DNA of 64,000 nt, from positions 248,001-312,000 of the forward strand of contig NZ_CP099571.1 in NCBI RefSeq assembly GCF_040409795.1, written 5' to 3'. The number at the start of each line of letters is the position of its first letter. Position 1 is the first letter of the stretch. The notes below the pieces were generated by a model, which ran no database searches, had not been told where the DNA came from, and saw nothing but the letters and a program-made list of their open reading frames with translations. Made by a program: the position numbers and the translations under genes. Positions 54,770 to 64,000 of the stretch are shown in pieces. The stretch is from Polynucleobacter sp. MWH-UH19D (GTDB lineage Bacteria > Pseudomonadota > Gammaproteobacteria > Burkholderiales > Burkholderiaceae).

Positions 54770-55735
54770 ATGCCTAGATCAGCCTTTAACTTGCCTAAAT
54801 CATCATCCACTTTACTCATTGGTGGAGCGGGTTTTATAGGCTCCCATTTGGCTCCATTACTAGCGCAGAACGGTCGGCAGGTACAAGTGCTAGGGCGATC
54901 TGAGATTGCCCAACAAAAAATACCGACCATTCAATATATACAAGGCGACTTTAATAATGCGGATTTACTTGAAGCACTAGTAAAGCAAAATAATGAAGTG
55001 GTGCATTTAGCTTATGCAACGGTACCCAATACTTCATTTAACGATCCACTGCTCGACCTGAATGAAAATTTACCGCCTGTGCTGCGCTTAATGCAGTTGT
55101 GTGCAAAGCATCAAAAACGATTGGTGCTACTGTCCTCTGGCGGAGCGGTTTATGGCCAGTCCCAATCAGTGCCAATTGCTGAGGATCATCCGACACTCCC
55201 GATCTCACCTTATGGACTCACTAAGCTCACCATTGAGCACTATGCCTATTTATTTAGCGTGAGCCATGGCTTGAGCTACATTTCCTTGAGGCCGGGAAAC
55301 CCTTATGGCTTAGGCCAGATTCCATTTAGAGGTCAAGGGTTTATTGCGACTGCACTAGCCTTGATTGAGCAAAATAGGGCAGTACAGGTTTTTGGTTCGC
55401 AAGGCACTATTCGAGACTATCTTGAGATAAATGATTTAGCCGCTGGAATACTGGCTGCCATGGATCACGGGCAGGTTGGTCAGATTTATAACATTGGCTC
55501 TGGAGTTGGTCGATCCAATCTAGATGTTCTGAATACTCTAGCGCCTATTGTTGCTAAGCTTGGGTACGAAGTGCAAATAGAGCAATTACCAGCACGTCCA
55601 TTTGATGTAGCAGTCAATGTGCTGGACTCGACTAAGCTGATGAGTATTTCAGGGTGGAAGCCAAAAATTGATTTGCAGGATGGCTTGGAGAGTTTAGTTG
55701 ACTCATTATTTCTGGGTAAACCTAAGGCCTCATGA
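54770..55735 (+). CDS. NAD-dependent sugar epimerase/dehydratase
   Basis: Extended SDR protein of 321 residues. The GGAGFIGSHLAPLL loop (18-31) binds NAD and the catalytic YGLTK lies near residues 144-148 after SSGGAVYGQ. The substrate class (nucleotide sugar) is clear but the exact reaction is not. Located between the fucosyltransferase and a GT4 gene, overlapping the latter by 4 bp. Confidence 0.8.
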   Translation: MPRSAFNLPKSSSTLLIGGAGFIGSHLAPLLAQNGRQVQVLGRSEIAQQKIPTIQYIQGDFNNADLLEALVKQNNEVVHLAYATVPNTSFNDPLLDLNENLPPVLRLMQLCAKHQKRLVLLSSGGAVYGQSQSVPIAEDHPTLPISPYGLTKLTIEHYAYLFSVSHGLSYISLRPGNPYGLGQIPFRGQGFIATALALIEQNRAVQVFGSQGTIRDYLEINDLAAGILAAMDHGQVGQIYNIGSGVGRSNLDVLNTLAPIVAKLGYEVQIEQLPARPFDVAVNVLDSTKLMSISGWKPKIDLQDGLESLVDSLFLGKPKAS

Positions 55736-56865
55736 GAATCATGATGGTCTCTCGAAGTTGGCCTACCGTTGAGCGATCGGGCGTCAGTCTTGCAGCCCAA
55801 AAGCATGCCAAGATGCTTATTGATTTAGGGCATGAGCTGCATGTTCTTGGTTCAAATGCTGCTATTGAACAAGAGTCACTCAATGCCAAAAAATACTATA
55901 TTCCCAGTTCTGGATCTGGGGCATTGTATGCTCCGGCAAAAGTGGATAAAAAGTTGCTACAGGACACAATTCATTCTATTTCCCCAGACCTGATCATCTT
56001 AGAGACATGGCAAACCGCTTTGACTGAGGCTGCGATCGATGTTGCCTACGAAAAAAAGATTCCTTCGCTCATGATTAGCCATGGAATTTCTATTCATCCT
56101 TATAGTAATACTGTGCGTAATTGGATTCGATATCTTGCTTGGCTCCCTTATCAGTATTTTTTCTTGACATCCAGAATGAAAAAGCTCACGGCGATTACCG
56201 CTTTGGATTTAAACGTCAAATCTCCTCGGTTTTATGATCGAGATCTAGCCAGATCACTTCATAAGCCCGTTTTTGAATTAACCAATTCTCCTGCAATAAA
56301 AGTGTTGTCTATAAAAGCACGCTCTGATCGAAGTAATCAAATTCTGGTGGTAGGTTATTTCTCTGAAGTGAAAAACCAGTTGGGGGCCTTAGCTATTTTG
56401 AATGAATTGCCCACATCTCTTACTATGAAGTTCGTAGGCAAAAGAGAAGGCGCCTACTATCTTTGCTGCCAGGAATTCGTAAAGCAACATCAACTAGAGG
56501 CAAGAGCAATATTTTGCGAAGACCATGAAGTTGATCTCGTTACTGAATTTAGTCACAGCATTTTGGTGTTACAAACCTCTATCACCGAAGCTCTGCCTAT
56601 TACTTTGCTAGAGTCAATGGCTAGTGGAACGCCTTTTGTGGCCACACCCGTTGGTGCGGTGGCGGCACTGGAGGGCGGTCTTCATGCAAGCGAATTATCA
56701 AGCCATGTTAAGGCGGTAAATCAGTTGATAGCTGACGAGCTTTTATGGAGCCAACTGTCTGAGCAGGGTAAATCTTCCTGTGCCGAGCGGTATACCGATG
56801 CTAAAGTGCGGGAGCAGCTTTGCATTGCAGTGGAAAAAACAGTTGCTTTAGCGCTCAAGGGGTAA
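55732..56865 (+). CDS. Family 4 glycosyltransferase
   Basis: GT-B enzyme of 377 residues. The N-terminal half has RSWPTVERSGVSLAAQKHAK, and the C-terminal half carries the donor-binding E-x7-E region in TSITEALPITLLESMASGTP (about 281-300). No membrane segment. Overlaps the upstream gene and lies 5 bp before the next one. Confidence 0.84.
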   Translation: MRIMMVSRSWPTVERSGVSLAAQKHAKMLIDLGHELHVLGSNAAIEQESLNAKKYYIPSSGSGALYAPAKVDKKLLQDTIHSISPDLIILETWQTALTEAAIDVAYEKKIPSLMISHGISIHPYSNTVRNWIRYLAWLPYQYFFLTSRMKKLTAITALDLNVKSPRFYDRDLARSLHKPVFELTNSPAIKVLSIKARSDRSNQILVVGYFSEVKNQLGALAILNELPTSLTMKFVGKREGAYYLCCQEFVKQHQLEARAIFCEDHEVDLVTEFSHSILVLQTSITEALPITLLESMASGTPFVATPVGAVAALEGGLHASELSSHVKAVNQLIADELLWSQLSEQGKSSCAERYTDAKVREQLCIAVEKTVALALKG

Positions 56866-56870
56866 ATCCA

Positions 56871-57713
56871 TTGAATGTAAATCAATTTCCCGGTGGATTT
56901 ACGGTACTCATGGCGGTTTATCGCAATGATGATGTTGAGCTATTTAATCGGGCAGTGCAATCAGTTTTTGCAAATACGTTGTTGCCCAATCACTGCCTAA
57001 TTATGGTTGATGGCCCAGTGCCGGAGGCGTTAGATTCTGCAATTAGTTCCTTGGAAAAAGCTTATAGCCCAAAAATACAGTTCTTGCGACTGTCAAAAAA
57101 TATTGGACTAGCTAAGGCTTTAAATGCAGGGATTGCACACATTCACACAGAATGGATCGTTAGGGCTGATGCGGACGATATGAATTTGCCTAATCGATTT
57201 TCAGAGTTAGCTAAAGCAATACAAGGAAATCCAGAGGTAGATTTGCTAGGAAGCAATATTCTGGAGGTCGATAAGGAAGGCAACTCTGTAGCAATACGAG
57301 AGGTACCCACTTCAGAGGTAGACATCCGTCAGTTTGTAAAATCACGTAATCCCTTTAACCACATGACAGTAGCCTATCGCCGTAGTGCAGTTTTAGAATG
57401 CGGAGGCTATCCCGATGTATACCTTAGAGAAGATTACGCACTCTGGTGTCAATTCTTAGTAAGACAAAAGAGAGTACTCAATATTTTTAAAGTATTGGTG
57501 CTTGCCACAGCTGGAAAAGAGATGTATGCGCGGCGTGGTGGGTGGAGATACGCCAAGGCCGAGTGGGAAATGCAAAGACTGCTTGTGGATTCAGGGCTCA
57601 AGGGCATTAGCCGCGGCTTATTAGATGGATTGTTACGGTCAATCATCTTCGTGATGCCCTCAAGGCTCAGAGGTTGTATCTATCATTATTTCTTAAGAAA
57701 ATCTGCAATATGA
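56871..57713 (+). CDS. Family 2 glycosyltransferase
   Basis: GT-A enzyme of 280 residues. The likely start is TTG 56871, 8 bases after AAGGGG; an ATG at 56910 would remove the first strand (FTVLMAVYRNDD), and the frame to 56820 lies inside the previous gene. RADADDMNLPNRF (about 101-113) is the DxD site and LREDYALWCQFL-type sequence follows. Last of the tight glycosyltransferase run. Confidence 0.8.
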   Translation: MNVNQFPGGFTVLMAVYRNDDVELFNRAVQSVFANTLLPNHCLIMVDGPVPEALDSAISSLEKAYSPKIQFLRLSKNIGLAKALNAGIAHIHTEWIVRADADDMNLPNRFSELAKAIQGNPEVDLLGSNILEVDKEGNSVAIREVPTSEVDIRQFVKSRNPFNHMTVAYRRSAVLECGGYPDVYLREDYALWCQFLVRQKRVLNIFKVLVLATAGKEMYARRGGWRYAKAEWEMQRLLVDSGLKGISRGLLDGLLRSIIFVMPSRLRGCIYHYFLRKSAI

Positions 57714-57779
57714 GATGCGCTTAGAGATTTACGTAATGTAGGGCTGGTTTTGATGAGTGGTTCTAGGCAATCAAGCTGT

Positions 57780-57808
57780 TTGCTTATATTATCTAATATG
57801 TTTGTATA
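57780..57808 (+). promoter_or_regulatory. Possible sigma-70 promoter for the GtrB-like gene
   Basis: TTGCTT (57780-57785) and TGTATA (57803-57808) are 17 bases apart in the 122-bp gap before the GtrB-like gene, whose ATG is 27 bases after the -10. The -35 matches 4 of 6 and the -10 is weak, so this is a candidate only. Confidence 0.3.
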
Positions 57809-57835
57809 TTAAATAACTATAAATGGCTTTAAATA

Positions 57836-58822
57836 ATGAAAAATCATCAGCCAATCAGAATCTCAATTGTGATTCCAGTTTATAAAGGCGAATTTTGCCT
57901 TGGTAAATTAATTAAAGAGATAGAGCCTCTAACTGGCGTTCAAAATACTTCCGAAGGATCGCTTTTTATGGTGAGCGAGATTTTGCTAGTACATGATTGT
58001 GGCCCAGATAATTCTGATCAAACAATTGAAGAATTAATCTCAAGATATCCCTTTATTAAAGGTGTATGGCTTACAAGAAATTATGGTCAGCATGCGGCAA
58101 CCTTGGCCGGAATGGCAAGTACAAATGGCGATTGGGTGGTGACGCTTGATGAAGATGGGCAGCAAGACCCATGTGATATTGGCAATATGCTGGACGTTGC
58201 GCTTAACAATTCACTGCAAATCGTCTACGCACGACCGACTAATATTCCTCCGCATGGATTTATCAGAAATTTTTTTAGTTCACTCGCAAAAAAAATAGCA
58301 TTGAAACTGTTGGGCGGTGAGTATCAGGTAGGTGTTTTCAATAGTTTTAGATTGATAAATGGAGAGATTTCTAGAATTCTGGCTTCTTATTGCAGCAACG
58401 GAATTTATCTTGATATCGCCTTATTTTGGATTGCAAATCGAATTGGCTACTGCCCAGTTAAATTAAGAAATGAATCCCGAGATTCTGGATATAACTGCTT
58501 AATGCTGATCAATCATTTCTGGAGAATGATTCTCACAGCGGGTACTAGACCCTTGCGACTTATAACTTTCTCAGGTATTTTTTCTTTGTTTGCAGCAATG
58601 GGGGTACTATTTTACGTTCTTTATTCCAAGCTGATAGCGCAAACCCCGGTGCAGGGCTGGGCCTCAATTCTGATTTTTATATCATTTTTTTCTGGCTTAA
58701 TAATGGTCTCGCTAGGGTTGCTTGCTGAATATCTAGCTCTTGCAGTTGGGATTGCAATGGGTAAGCCGCTTTATATGGTCTCTAGTCAGCCAACACGCAG
58801 AGCAAATTTTAATATGCAATAA
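57836..58822 (+). CDS. GtrB/DPM1-like undecaprenyl-phosphate sugar transferase
   Basis: A 328-residue membrane-anchored GT2 enzyme. SIVIPVYKGEF starts the nucleotide-binding fold, HDCGPDNS (53-60) stands in for the usual DDGSxD, and LDEDGQQDP (104-112) is the DxDxxQ-P motif of the DPM1/GtrB/ArnC group. Two C-terminal membrane helices (about 242-267 and 278-302) fit GtrB. It should make undecaprenyl-phosphate-linked sugar at the inner membrane for use by a periplasmic GT-C enzyme. The next gene is a plausible partner. Confidence 0.85.
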   Translation: MKNHQPIRISIVIPVYKGEFCLGKLIKEIEPLTGVQNTSEGSLFMVSEILLVHDCGPDNSDQTIEELISRYPFIKGVWLTRNYGQHAATLAGMASTNGDWVVTLDEDGQQDPCDIGNMLDVALNNSLQIVYARPTNIPPHGFIRNFFSSLAKKIALKLLGGEYQVGVFNSFRLINGEISRILASYCSNGIYLDIALFWIANRIGYCPVKLRNESRDSGYNCLMLINHFWRMILTAGTRPLRLITFSGIFSLFAAMGVLFYVLYSKLIAQTPVQGWASILIFISFFSGLIMVSLGLLAEYLALAVGIAMGKPLYMVSSQPTRRANFNMQ

Positions 58823-58868
58823 AGTGGGCTCATGCGCAACACTGAATGGATCAACTCATATATAGCTA

Positions 58869-60239
58869 ATGAAAAAATTAAATAATAAATTTATATACAT
58901 AAGTTCAGTATGTGTAGTGGCTTTAAGCGTAGCAATTACTTGCTATATGGCGAGACTGCTCCGTCCTGCGGCAGATGACTATTGTTACGGAAGCATTTCC
59001 GCTGAATTTGGATTTATTGGTGGAATAGGTTATTGGTTTGATACGTGGTCCGGATTTTTACTTTCTGTATTTACCGGTTCGCTTTTTGTGGGCATACCTC
59101 TCGCTTTATTTCCCTATGGACTTGCATCGGCCATCCCTTTTATTTCTGCTGCCTTGGGTATGGGAATTATTGTAAATTTAATAGATCAAAATATTGCTGC
59201 TAATTCTCGTGAGAAATTAACTACAGTAATTTTTCTTGCGTTTGGATGGTGGACTTATTTATGGGCAACCCCGGCGATTAATCACTACCTACACTATTCA
59301 GTACTCCTGGCGAATGGGTTAACCTTTTGGCAAACGCTGAATGGGCAGTATGTCATTCAGTTGCAAATCTTAATAGCAGCCATAGTAATTACTCCACGAG
59401 TTTTTAAAAATTCACCTCTTTTATTAATGACAAGTGGCTTGATTATTGGATTAGTTTCCGGAACGGCTGGAACAACGCTTTCCTTGTCGCTTCTGCTGAT
59501 TGGACTTGTACTTATTGCTGCGGCTAGATTTTTCAAGAGTGAGGCTTTGTGTGTAACGGGCAATTTTTGGATGCCTTTATGTATCGGCCTTTTGGTAGGT
59601 GTGATTGCTTGCCACATCTTTGTGCCAGGAAGCTTAATAAGGATGAGAGCGCTAAATATTCAGGTTGAAATGACGTGGACGTCATTAACTTCGATGGTGA
59701 AGATGTCTGTATTCGATGGTACGTTAAAGTGGATGAAGTCTTATTTCAATTACGGGGCTGTATTGTTTGGTTTTCTTACTTATGGCTTTTATTTTCTTCG
59801 AGGCTTTTCGTCGTACGCTCTTTCATCTAAAAATATTCTTAGCCTCTCTTTATTTTTCTCAATATTTGCATACTTGCAATGCTTGGTGAATAGGTTGGCT
59901 CAATTTTTTTCATACGAAGCTTACTGGCATTTTGTTAGTCCTACAATTTGTATTTTTATTTCGATATATTTTTTTGGGATTTGGGGCGCATTAGTAACGA
60001 GGTCGGTCAGTCTCATAAACCCCTTTAAGAGACTGCTTATAATTTTTTATGTGTTACTTTTACTCTTAAGTCTATATGTAAACATTTTTATGTGGAGCAA
60101 AATTCAGAATCGCTATGATCTGTGGATTTCTGGCCCTGCACCTGCGGAGGGGGTTTCTGATATCGAAGATAGAAATGGTTGGCAAATGCAATGTTGGAAT
60201 AAGCTTATGGATTTAAGAGGTGAATCGAATTCAAGATAA
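58869..60239 (+). CDS. Multi-membrane protein, possible GT-C glycosyltransferase (DUF6056-like)
   Basis: A 456-residue protein with about eleven hydrophobic segments. After the first helix comes RPAADDYCYG (32-41); an acidic pair at the first periplasmic loop is the catalytic hallmark of GT-C transferases such as GtrII-type and PMT-type enzymes. Following the GtrB-like gene by 46 bp on the same strand, it could transfer the undecaprenyl-linked sugar to the O-antigen in the periplasm. The family assignment is tentative, and no GtrA-type flippase is nearby. Confidence 0.6.
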   Translation: MKKLNNKFIYISSVCVVALSVAITCYMARLLRPAADDYCYGSISAEFGFIGGIGYWFDTWSGFLLSVFTGSLFVGIPLALFPYGLASAIPFISAALGMGIIVNLIDQNIAANSREKLTTVIFLAFGWWTYLWATPAINHYLHYSVLLANGLTFWQTLNGQYVIQLQILIAAIVITPRVFKNSPLLLMTSGLIIGLVSGTAGTTLSLSLLLIGLVLIAAARFFKSEALCVTGNFWMPLCIGLLVGVIACHIFVPGSLIRMRALNIQVEMTWTSLTSMVKMSVFDGTLKWMKSYFNYGAVLFGFLTYGFYFLRGFSSYALSSKNILSLSLFFSIFAYLQCLVNRLAQFFSYEAYWHFVSPTICIFISIYFFGIWGALVTRSVSLINPFKRLLIIFYVLLLLLSLYVNIFMWSKIQNRYDLWISGPAPAEGVSDIEDRNGWQMQCWNKLMDLRGESNSR

Positions 60240-60267
60240 CAAACCCGTATTGAAAAAGTACTTTTAA

Positions 60268-61347
60268 TTACTTTAGCCAGCGTGGTTTTTTGAAAAGCAC
60301 AATACTGCGATAAATGTAAATGTAGAAAATGCAAAAAGCCAGTGTCAGCGCTTGTAAAGCAAAAGTGTTTTGCCACCAGATGGTTGCAGGAAAAACCGCC
60401 AAACTAGAAAACATCCATAAGAACGGGGATGTACGGGCGTTATCTGAAATCAGGGCATTTTCATTTCCTGGATCAACCCAGCGCGCAATACGCCCGTATA
60501 TCAGCATGTGAAGATGGACCCCATCGGGAACGCCGGGGCTCATCTTCTTAATAAATTTCTTGCGCCAGATTGAAAAAATAGTTTCAAAGATGGGGTAGAT
60601 ATTAATCAAGGCTGCAAACCAAGGGGATACCGCAGAATTTCGCACTACCAATAAAACAGATAAAACACCAATGGAAAAACCCAGAAGATAAGCGCCGCCA
60701 TCGCCAAGAAAAATGAGGCCTCTTGGATAGTTCCAAATGAAAAATCCCAGAATTGCTCCGATTGTTGCAACTGCAACAAATAGTAGAGTGCTGTCATTAC
60801 TTCTGAACGCCACATAAGCAATTGCTGCCAGGCTAATGATTCCTACCATACAGGCTAGACCATTAAATCCATCAATAATGTTGTATGAATTTGTTAGCCC
60901 AGCAATCATGATGCAAGTCACAGCCAATGAAATGACTGGGTATTGCAGTAATGGATCAACCCAGGGTAGATCGATTGAATGCAGTATTGCTCCTAAAAAA
61001 TAGCTTGCCAAAATGGCCGAACCAAAACAAGCGAGTAGGCGCATTCTTGGTGAGATATTTTTGGTGAGGTCTTCCATCAGCCCAAAGCAAAATGCTGGAA
61101 AGCTGCAGCCCAGGAGAAACAGCAGCAAAGTTGCGCTATAGGTATCTGATAGAAGTCTTATAACGCCCGCAAATAACAAACTCAAGAAGATAGCGAGCCC
61201 GCCAATACGGGGGACTGCTTTAGAGTGAAATTTCTGCGGACTGTTAAAATCAGTGTCTGCAGAAAAATTCTCATGAAGATTGCGATATCGAATGAAAAGT
61301 GCTGTCAAAAAGAACGACAATAAGAAGCAAGAGAATGAAGCAAACAT
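60268..61347 (-). CDS. WecA/WbpL-type undecaprenyl-phosphate sugar-1-phosphate transferase
   Basis: Initiates repeat-unit synthesis by moving a HexNAc-1-phosphate (GlcNAc, QuiNAc or FucNAc type) to undecaprenyl phosphate. MraY-family motifs: KAVPRIGGLAIF (43-54), EDLTKNISPRMRLL (92-105), NIIDGFNGLA (156-165), FLGDGGAYLLGF (213-224) and the His-x-His segment HLHMLIYGR (278-286). 359 residues and about ten helices, the WbpL/WecA size. It converges on the gtr-like pair and diverges from the wzy-like gene. Confidence 0.9.
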   Translation of the reverse strand: MFASFSCFLLSFFLTALFIRYRNLHENFSADTDFNSPQKFHSKAVPRIGGLAIFLSLLFAGVIRLLSDTYSATLLLFLLGCSFPAFCFGLMEDLTKNISPRMRLLACFGSAILASYFLGAILHSIDLPWVDPLLQYPVISLAVTCIMIAGLTNSYNIIDGFNGLACMVGIISLAAIAYVAFRSNDSTLLFVAVATIGAILGFFIWNYPRGLIFLGDGGAYLLGFSIGVLSVLLVVRNSAVSPWFAALINIYPIFETIFSIWRKKFIKKMSPGVPDGVHLHMLIYGRIARWVDPGNENALISDNARTSPFLWMFSSLAVFPATIWWQNTFALQALTLAFCIFYIYIYRSIVLFKKPRWLK

Positions 61348-61374
61348 GGTGGCAGTAAGCGTCTAGAATATAGA

Positions 61375-62580
61375 ATGAGCCAATCTTATCAGAACCCACT
61401 AAATATTTATATTAAGAGTAATAAAGACCTAATATTGGGCTTTATTATGGGCTTATTGTTATTGCTAACAATATTTAAACAATCCATAGGATTGCCAATA
61501 TTATTTATATTCATTATTGCTGTCGGTGGATTAATAAAGCCTTGTAAGGAATATTTAATAATATCTGGATTATTAATATTTAAGATTGTTATTATTGCAA
61601 TAATAACAAAAAATAATCTACATGATATTAATATCGAAAATACCAAGATTTTATTTAGAAAAATAATTATTGATATCATTTTCCTATTTATGCTGTTTGT
61701 TGCTTTAAGAGATGAAACAAAAAAAGGGTTTTACTATTTTTGTATTGCCCTATTAGTTGCAGATTTAACTTTTAATGCTTACGCTCAATTATCTGGAGTG
61801 AGCTTTTATGGGACCCCTCTAGAGATAAGGCCCGGTGACTTGATTGGACGATCCGGCGGAGTTCTAAGTCACCCCTTTTATAGTATCGACATATCTTTGG
61901 TGGCTTTATTTTGTGGAATTTTCTTCAAGAGTCGCTTCGTTATATTGCTGGTTGTAGTCAACGTATTCATCAGCGGAGCTCAACGAGGACTAGTCTCTTT
62001 AGCGCTCATAGCAGCCCTTTATCTACTTTTTTATCTTAAGACAAAAAGAATCATCATCTATGGATTATCGGCCGCTTTTGTTCTGGGGGTATTTTTAGGT
62101 GTTGCTTACTTGGCAAGCCATAACCCAGAATTAACGGCTCATAATGAGCGAATATTTCGTTGGGAATATGGTTATGAAGTCATCACAAGCAATCTGTCAA
62201 ATTTCAATAGCTATATTCGGTTGCAGCCAGAGATATTTCATCCAATATCAATCAATTTAATCAATTCGCCATTTAATCAAAACGAGCCACTATTCTTATT
62301 TAATGCTGAAGGGTATTATTTAACAGATATGGTAAATTATGGTTTGATACCAGGGTTAGTATCACTGTTTGTATTGTTTTGCATCTATATTATAAAGTGC
62401 TCAGAACTCCAAAATACAAAATCAATTGAAAGTTTAGCGCTGAGTGTCTTTTCCTACTTTATTTTTCTAGATTGCTTCTACTCTTACACCATTGGAGCAA
62501 TTCTAGTCATCCTCTTCTATTGTATTTATCTTGCTCGTAGCCCTAACCCACTGAGAGCGGGCATTAGGGGGTGCTATTAA
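61375..62580 (+). CDS. Wzy-like O-antigen polymerase
   Basis: A 401-residue inner-membrane protein with about eleven helices and a large periplasmic loop (about 255-310). GRSGGVLSHPFYSIDIS and FISGAQRGLVSLALI fit the loosely conserved Wzy pattern of a loop before a helix followed by SG-x-RGxL. Base composition is AT-rich even for this block. The 27-bp divergent gap to the WecA-like gene leaves little room for two promoters. Assignment rests on topology and context because Wzy sequences are very diverse. Confidence 0.65.
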   Translation: MSQSYQNPLNIYIKSNKDLILGFIMGLLLLLTIFKQSIGLPILFIFIIAVGGLIKPCKEYLIISGLLIFKIVIIAIITKNNLHDINIENTKILFRKIIIDIIFLFMLFVALRDETKKGFYYFCIALLVADLTFNAYAQLSGVSFYGTPLEIRPGDLIGRSGGVLSHPFYSIDISLVALFCGIFFKSRFVILLVVVNVFISGAQRGLVSLALIAALYLLFYLKTKRIIIYGLSAAFVLGVFLGVAYLASHNPELTAHNERIFRWEYGYEVITSNLSNFNSYIRLQPEIFHPISINLINSPFNQNEPLFLFNAEGYYLTDMVNYGLIPGLVSLFVLFCIYIIKCSELQNTKSIESLALSVFSYFIFLDCFYSYTIGAILVILFYCIYLARSPNPLRAGIRGCY

Positions 62581-62645
62581 AAAATTATGCAGAATGTTAA
62601 TAACTTTCGGTAAAGCGCCTTCGTATGAACTTATTGGTATGTGCG

Positions 62646-62662
62646 TGTTAAAAAATTTAACA
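62646..62662. repeat. 7-3-7 inverted repeat before the dehydrogenase gene
   Basis: TGTTAAA / TTTAACA around AAA, 69 bp before the dehydrogenase start. It could be a regulator site, but an AT-rich gap makes chance repeats common. Confidence 0.25.
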
Positions 62663-62730
62663 GTATGTTGATTATTAAATCATTGTGAAAGCTCTTAGAA
62701 TAGAGATCACCCTTATTAAAGGTTTAAGTT

Positions 62731-64000
62731 ATGAATGTTGAGTTAAGGAAATTAAAAATATGCATTGTGGGCCTGGGATATGTTGGTCTTCCTTTGGCTA
62801 TAGAATTTTCAAGAAAATTCTCAGTAATCGGATTTGATATTAACTCTAGACGTGTTGAGGAATTAAGAAATGGGGAGGATGCTACTAAGGAGGTAAGTCC
62901 TGGCTCCTTAGTAAATTTAAATTTACTTTTCACCGATGATGATGCTTTATTGAGGGACTGTAATTGTTTCATAATTACCGTTCCAACACCTGTTGATAAG
63001 CATAAACAACCTAATTTAAGACCCTTGCTCTCTGCAAGCAGAATAGTTGGGAAATCAATTGGGAAAGACGATCTTATAATTTTTGAATCAACAGTCTACC
63101 CAGGCGCAACTGAAGAGGAGTGTGTTCCAGTGATAGAGGAGGTCTCTGGACTTCTATATAACAGAGATTTTTTTGTTGGCTATAGCCCAGAAAGAATAAA
63201 CCCTGGCGATAGGACTCGAACCCTTTCATCAATTAAAAAAATTACTTCAGGATCAAATCCTAAAACAGCAAATTTTGTGGATGAACTTTATAAGTCAATC
63301 ATTGAGGCTGGGACATATCAAGCCGAGAGTATTAGGGTTGCAGAAGCTGCTAAAGTGGTGGAGAATACCCAGCGTGATTTAAATATTGCCTTAATGAATG
63401 AATTGGCAATTATATTTAATAGACTTGAGATTGATACTGAAGCTGTTTTAAAGGCTGCAGCAACAAAGTGGAATTTCATGCCCTTTCGTCCTGGATTGGT
63501 TGGTGGCCACTGTATTGGTGTTGACCCTTACTACTTAACACATAAAGGTCAAGCGATTGGCTGTTATCCTGAAATCATATTGGCGGGGCGAAGGTTGAAT
63601 GATGGTATGGGGGCCTATATATCGTCACAACTTGTTAAGCTAATGATGAAGCATGGCATTCAGGTACGAAATTCAAAAATTCTTCTAATGGGTTTATCTT
63701 TTAAGGAAAATTGCCCTGATATTCGTAACACCAGAATTGTTGACGTTATAGCAGAGTTAAGGGATTTTGAATGTGATCTAGATGTCTATGACCCTTGGGT
63801 ATTACCTGAGGAAGCTCTAAGAGAGTATGCCATCACGCTGACTACTGAGCTCAATCCTGCTAAATATGATGCAATTGTATTGCTTGTTGCACACGATAAT
63901 TTTAAGGAAATGGGTGTTGATAAGATTCATGCGCTTGGAAAAGAGAAGCATGTTTTGTTCGATATTAAAAGTATCTTTCCAAGAGATCGGACCGATTTAA
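62731..64000 (+). CDS. UDP-N-acetylhexosamine 6-dehydrogenase (WbpO/TviB type), cut by window edge
   Basis: NAD-dependent oxidation of UDP-GalNAc or UDP-GlcNAc to the uronic acid. The reading frame is open from ATG 62731 to the window end, 423 codons. Features are [12 protein letters not shown] (11-22) for [14 protein letters not shown] (86-96), the [24 protein letters not shown] helix and the catalytic Cys in [12 protein letters not shown]. The last visible residues, [14 protein letters not shown], resemble the C-terminus of WbpO, so only a few residues are missing. Precursor for an aminouronate in the O-antigen. Confidence 0.9.
   Translation, partial: MNVELRKLKICIVGLGYVGLPLAIEFSRKFSVIGFDINSRRVEELRNGEDATKEVSPGSLVNLNLLFTDDDALLRDCNCFIITVPTPVDKHKQPNLRPLLSASRIVGKSIGKDDLIIFESTVYPGATEEECVPVIEEVSGLLYNRDFFVGYSPERINPGDRTRTLSSIKKITSGSNPKTANFVDELYKSIIEAGTYQAESIRVAEAAKVVENTQRDLNIALMNELAIIFNRLEIDTEAVLKAAATKWNFMPFRPGLVGGHCIGVDPYYLTHKGQAIGCYPEIILAGRRLNDGMGAYISSQLVKLMMKHGIQVRNSKILLMGLSFKENCPDIRNTRIVDVIAELRDFECDLDVYDPWVLPEEALREYAITLTTELNPAKYDAIVLLVAHDNFKEMGVDKIHALGKEKHVLFDIKSIFPRDRTDL

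Overview
The window looks like chromosomal DNA of a small-genome freshwater betaproteobacterium of the Burkholderiaceae, most like Polynucleobacter. The grounds are moderate-to-low GC, the gene orders tolQ-tolR-tolA-tolB-pal-cpoB-queC, exbB-exbD-lpxK-trm112-kdsB-adk and ribBX-ribH-nusB, the RibB protein with a degenerate GTP cyclohydrolase II tail, and several TTG/GTG starts. The species assignment is inference from gene content; no search was run.

Layout. (1) 1-11151: surface polysaccharide block with glycosyltransferases, an O-antigen ligase-like membrane protein, the dTDP-L-rhamnose set rfbB-D-A-C and heptosyltransferase I (waaC). (2) 11140-18134: TolC-type outer membrane protein, uppP, a DUF2721 protein, UDP-glucuronate decarboxylase, trmB, succinate-semialdehyde dehydrogenase and nusB. 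(3) 18143-23443: a riboflavin locus split in two by a cluster of minor-pilin-like genes (19935-21666). (4) 23447-34646: queC, the Tol-Pal cell-envelope operon, glyA-nrdR, and a minus-strand run (exbB, exbD, lpxK, trm112, kdsB, adk) for lipid A/Kdo synthesis and nucleotide metabolism. (5) 34647-38751: a non-coding stretch with DnaA-box-like and IHF-like sequences, xseA, then a small accessory island holding a GSU2403-type nucleotidyltransferase behind a perfect 13-bp inverted repeat and a nonsense-mutated Phd/YefM antitoxin remnant, then murB. (6) 38878-44832: yajQ, xerD, plsY, a MAPEG protein, folE, a small lipoprotein, a Tat-exported HiPIP, an acyltransferase, an HPP-family protein and a 46-residue ORF. 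(7) 44990-64000: a second polysaccharide block with GDP-mannose/GDP-L-fucose synthesis (manC, gmd, fcl), galE, Wzx flippase, GT2/GT4 transferases, an alpha-1,2-fucosyltransferase-like GT11, a GtrB-like transferase plus multi-membrane partner, a WecA/WbpL-type initiating transferase, a Wzy-like polymerase, and a UDP-GalNAc/GlcNAc 6-dehydrogenase cut by the window edge.

How it fits together. WecA/WbpL starts a repeat unit on undecaprenyl phosphate, GT2/GT4/GT11/GT17-type enzymes extend it from dTDP-Rha, GDP-Fuc, UDP-Gal/Glc and uronate donors, Wzx flips it, Wzy polymerises it, and the ligase joins it to a lipid A core built by the LpxK/KdsB/WaaC set; UppP recycles the lipid carrier. The most unusual places are the nucleotidyltransferase island (36218-37602), the leaderless pilin (20167), the DnaA/IHF-like region (34696-34916) and the Fur-like palindrome before the HiPIP gene. 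No tRNA, rRNA, CRISPR array or complete insertion sequence was recognised.
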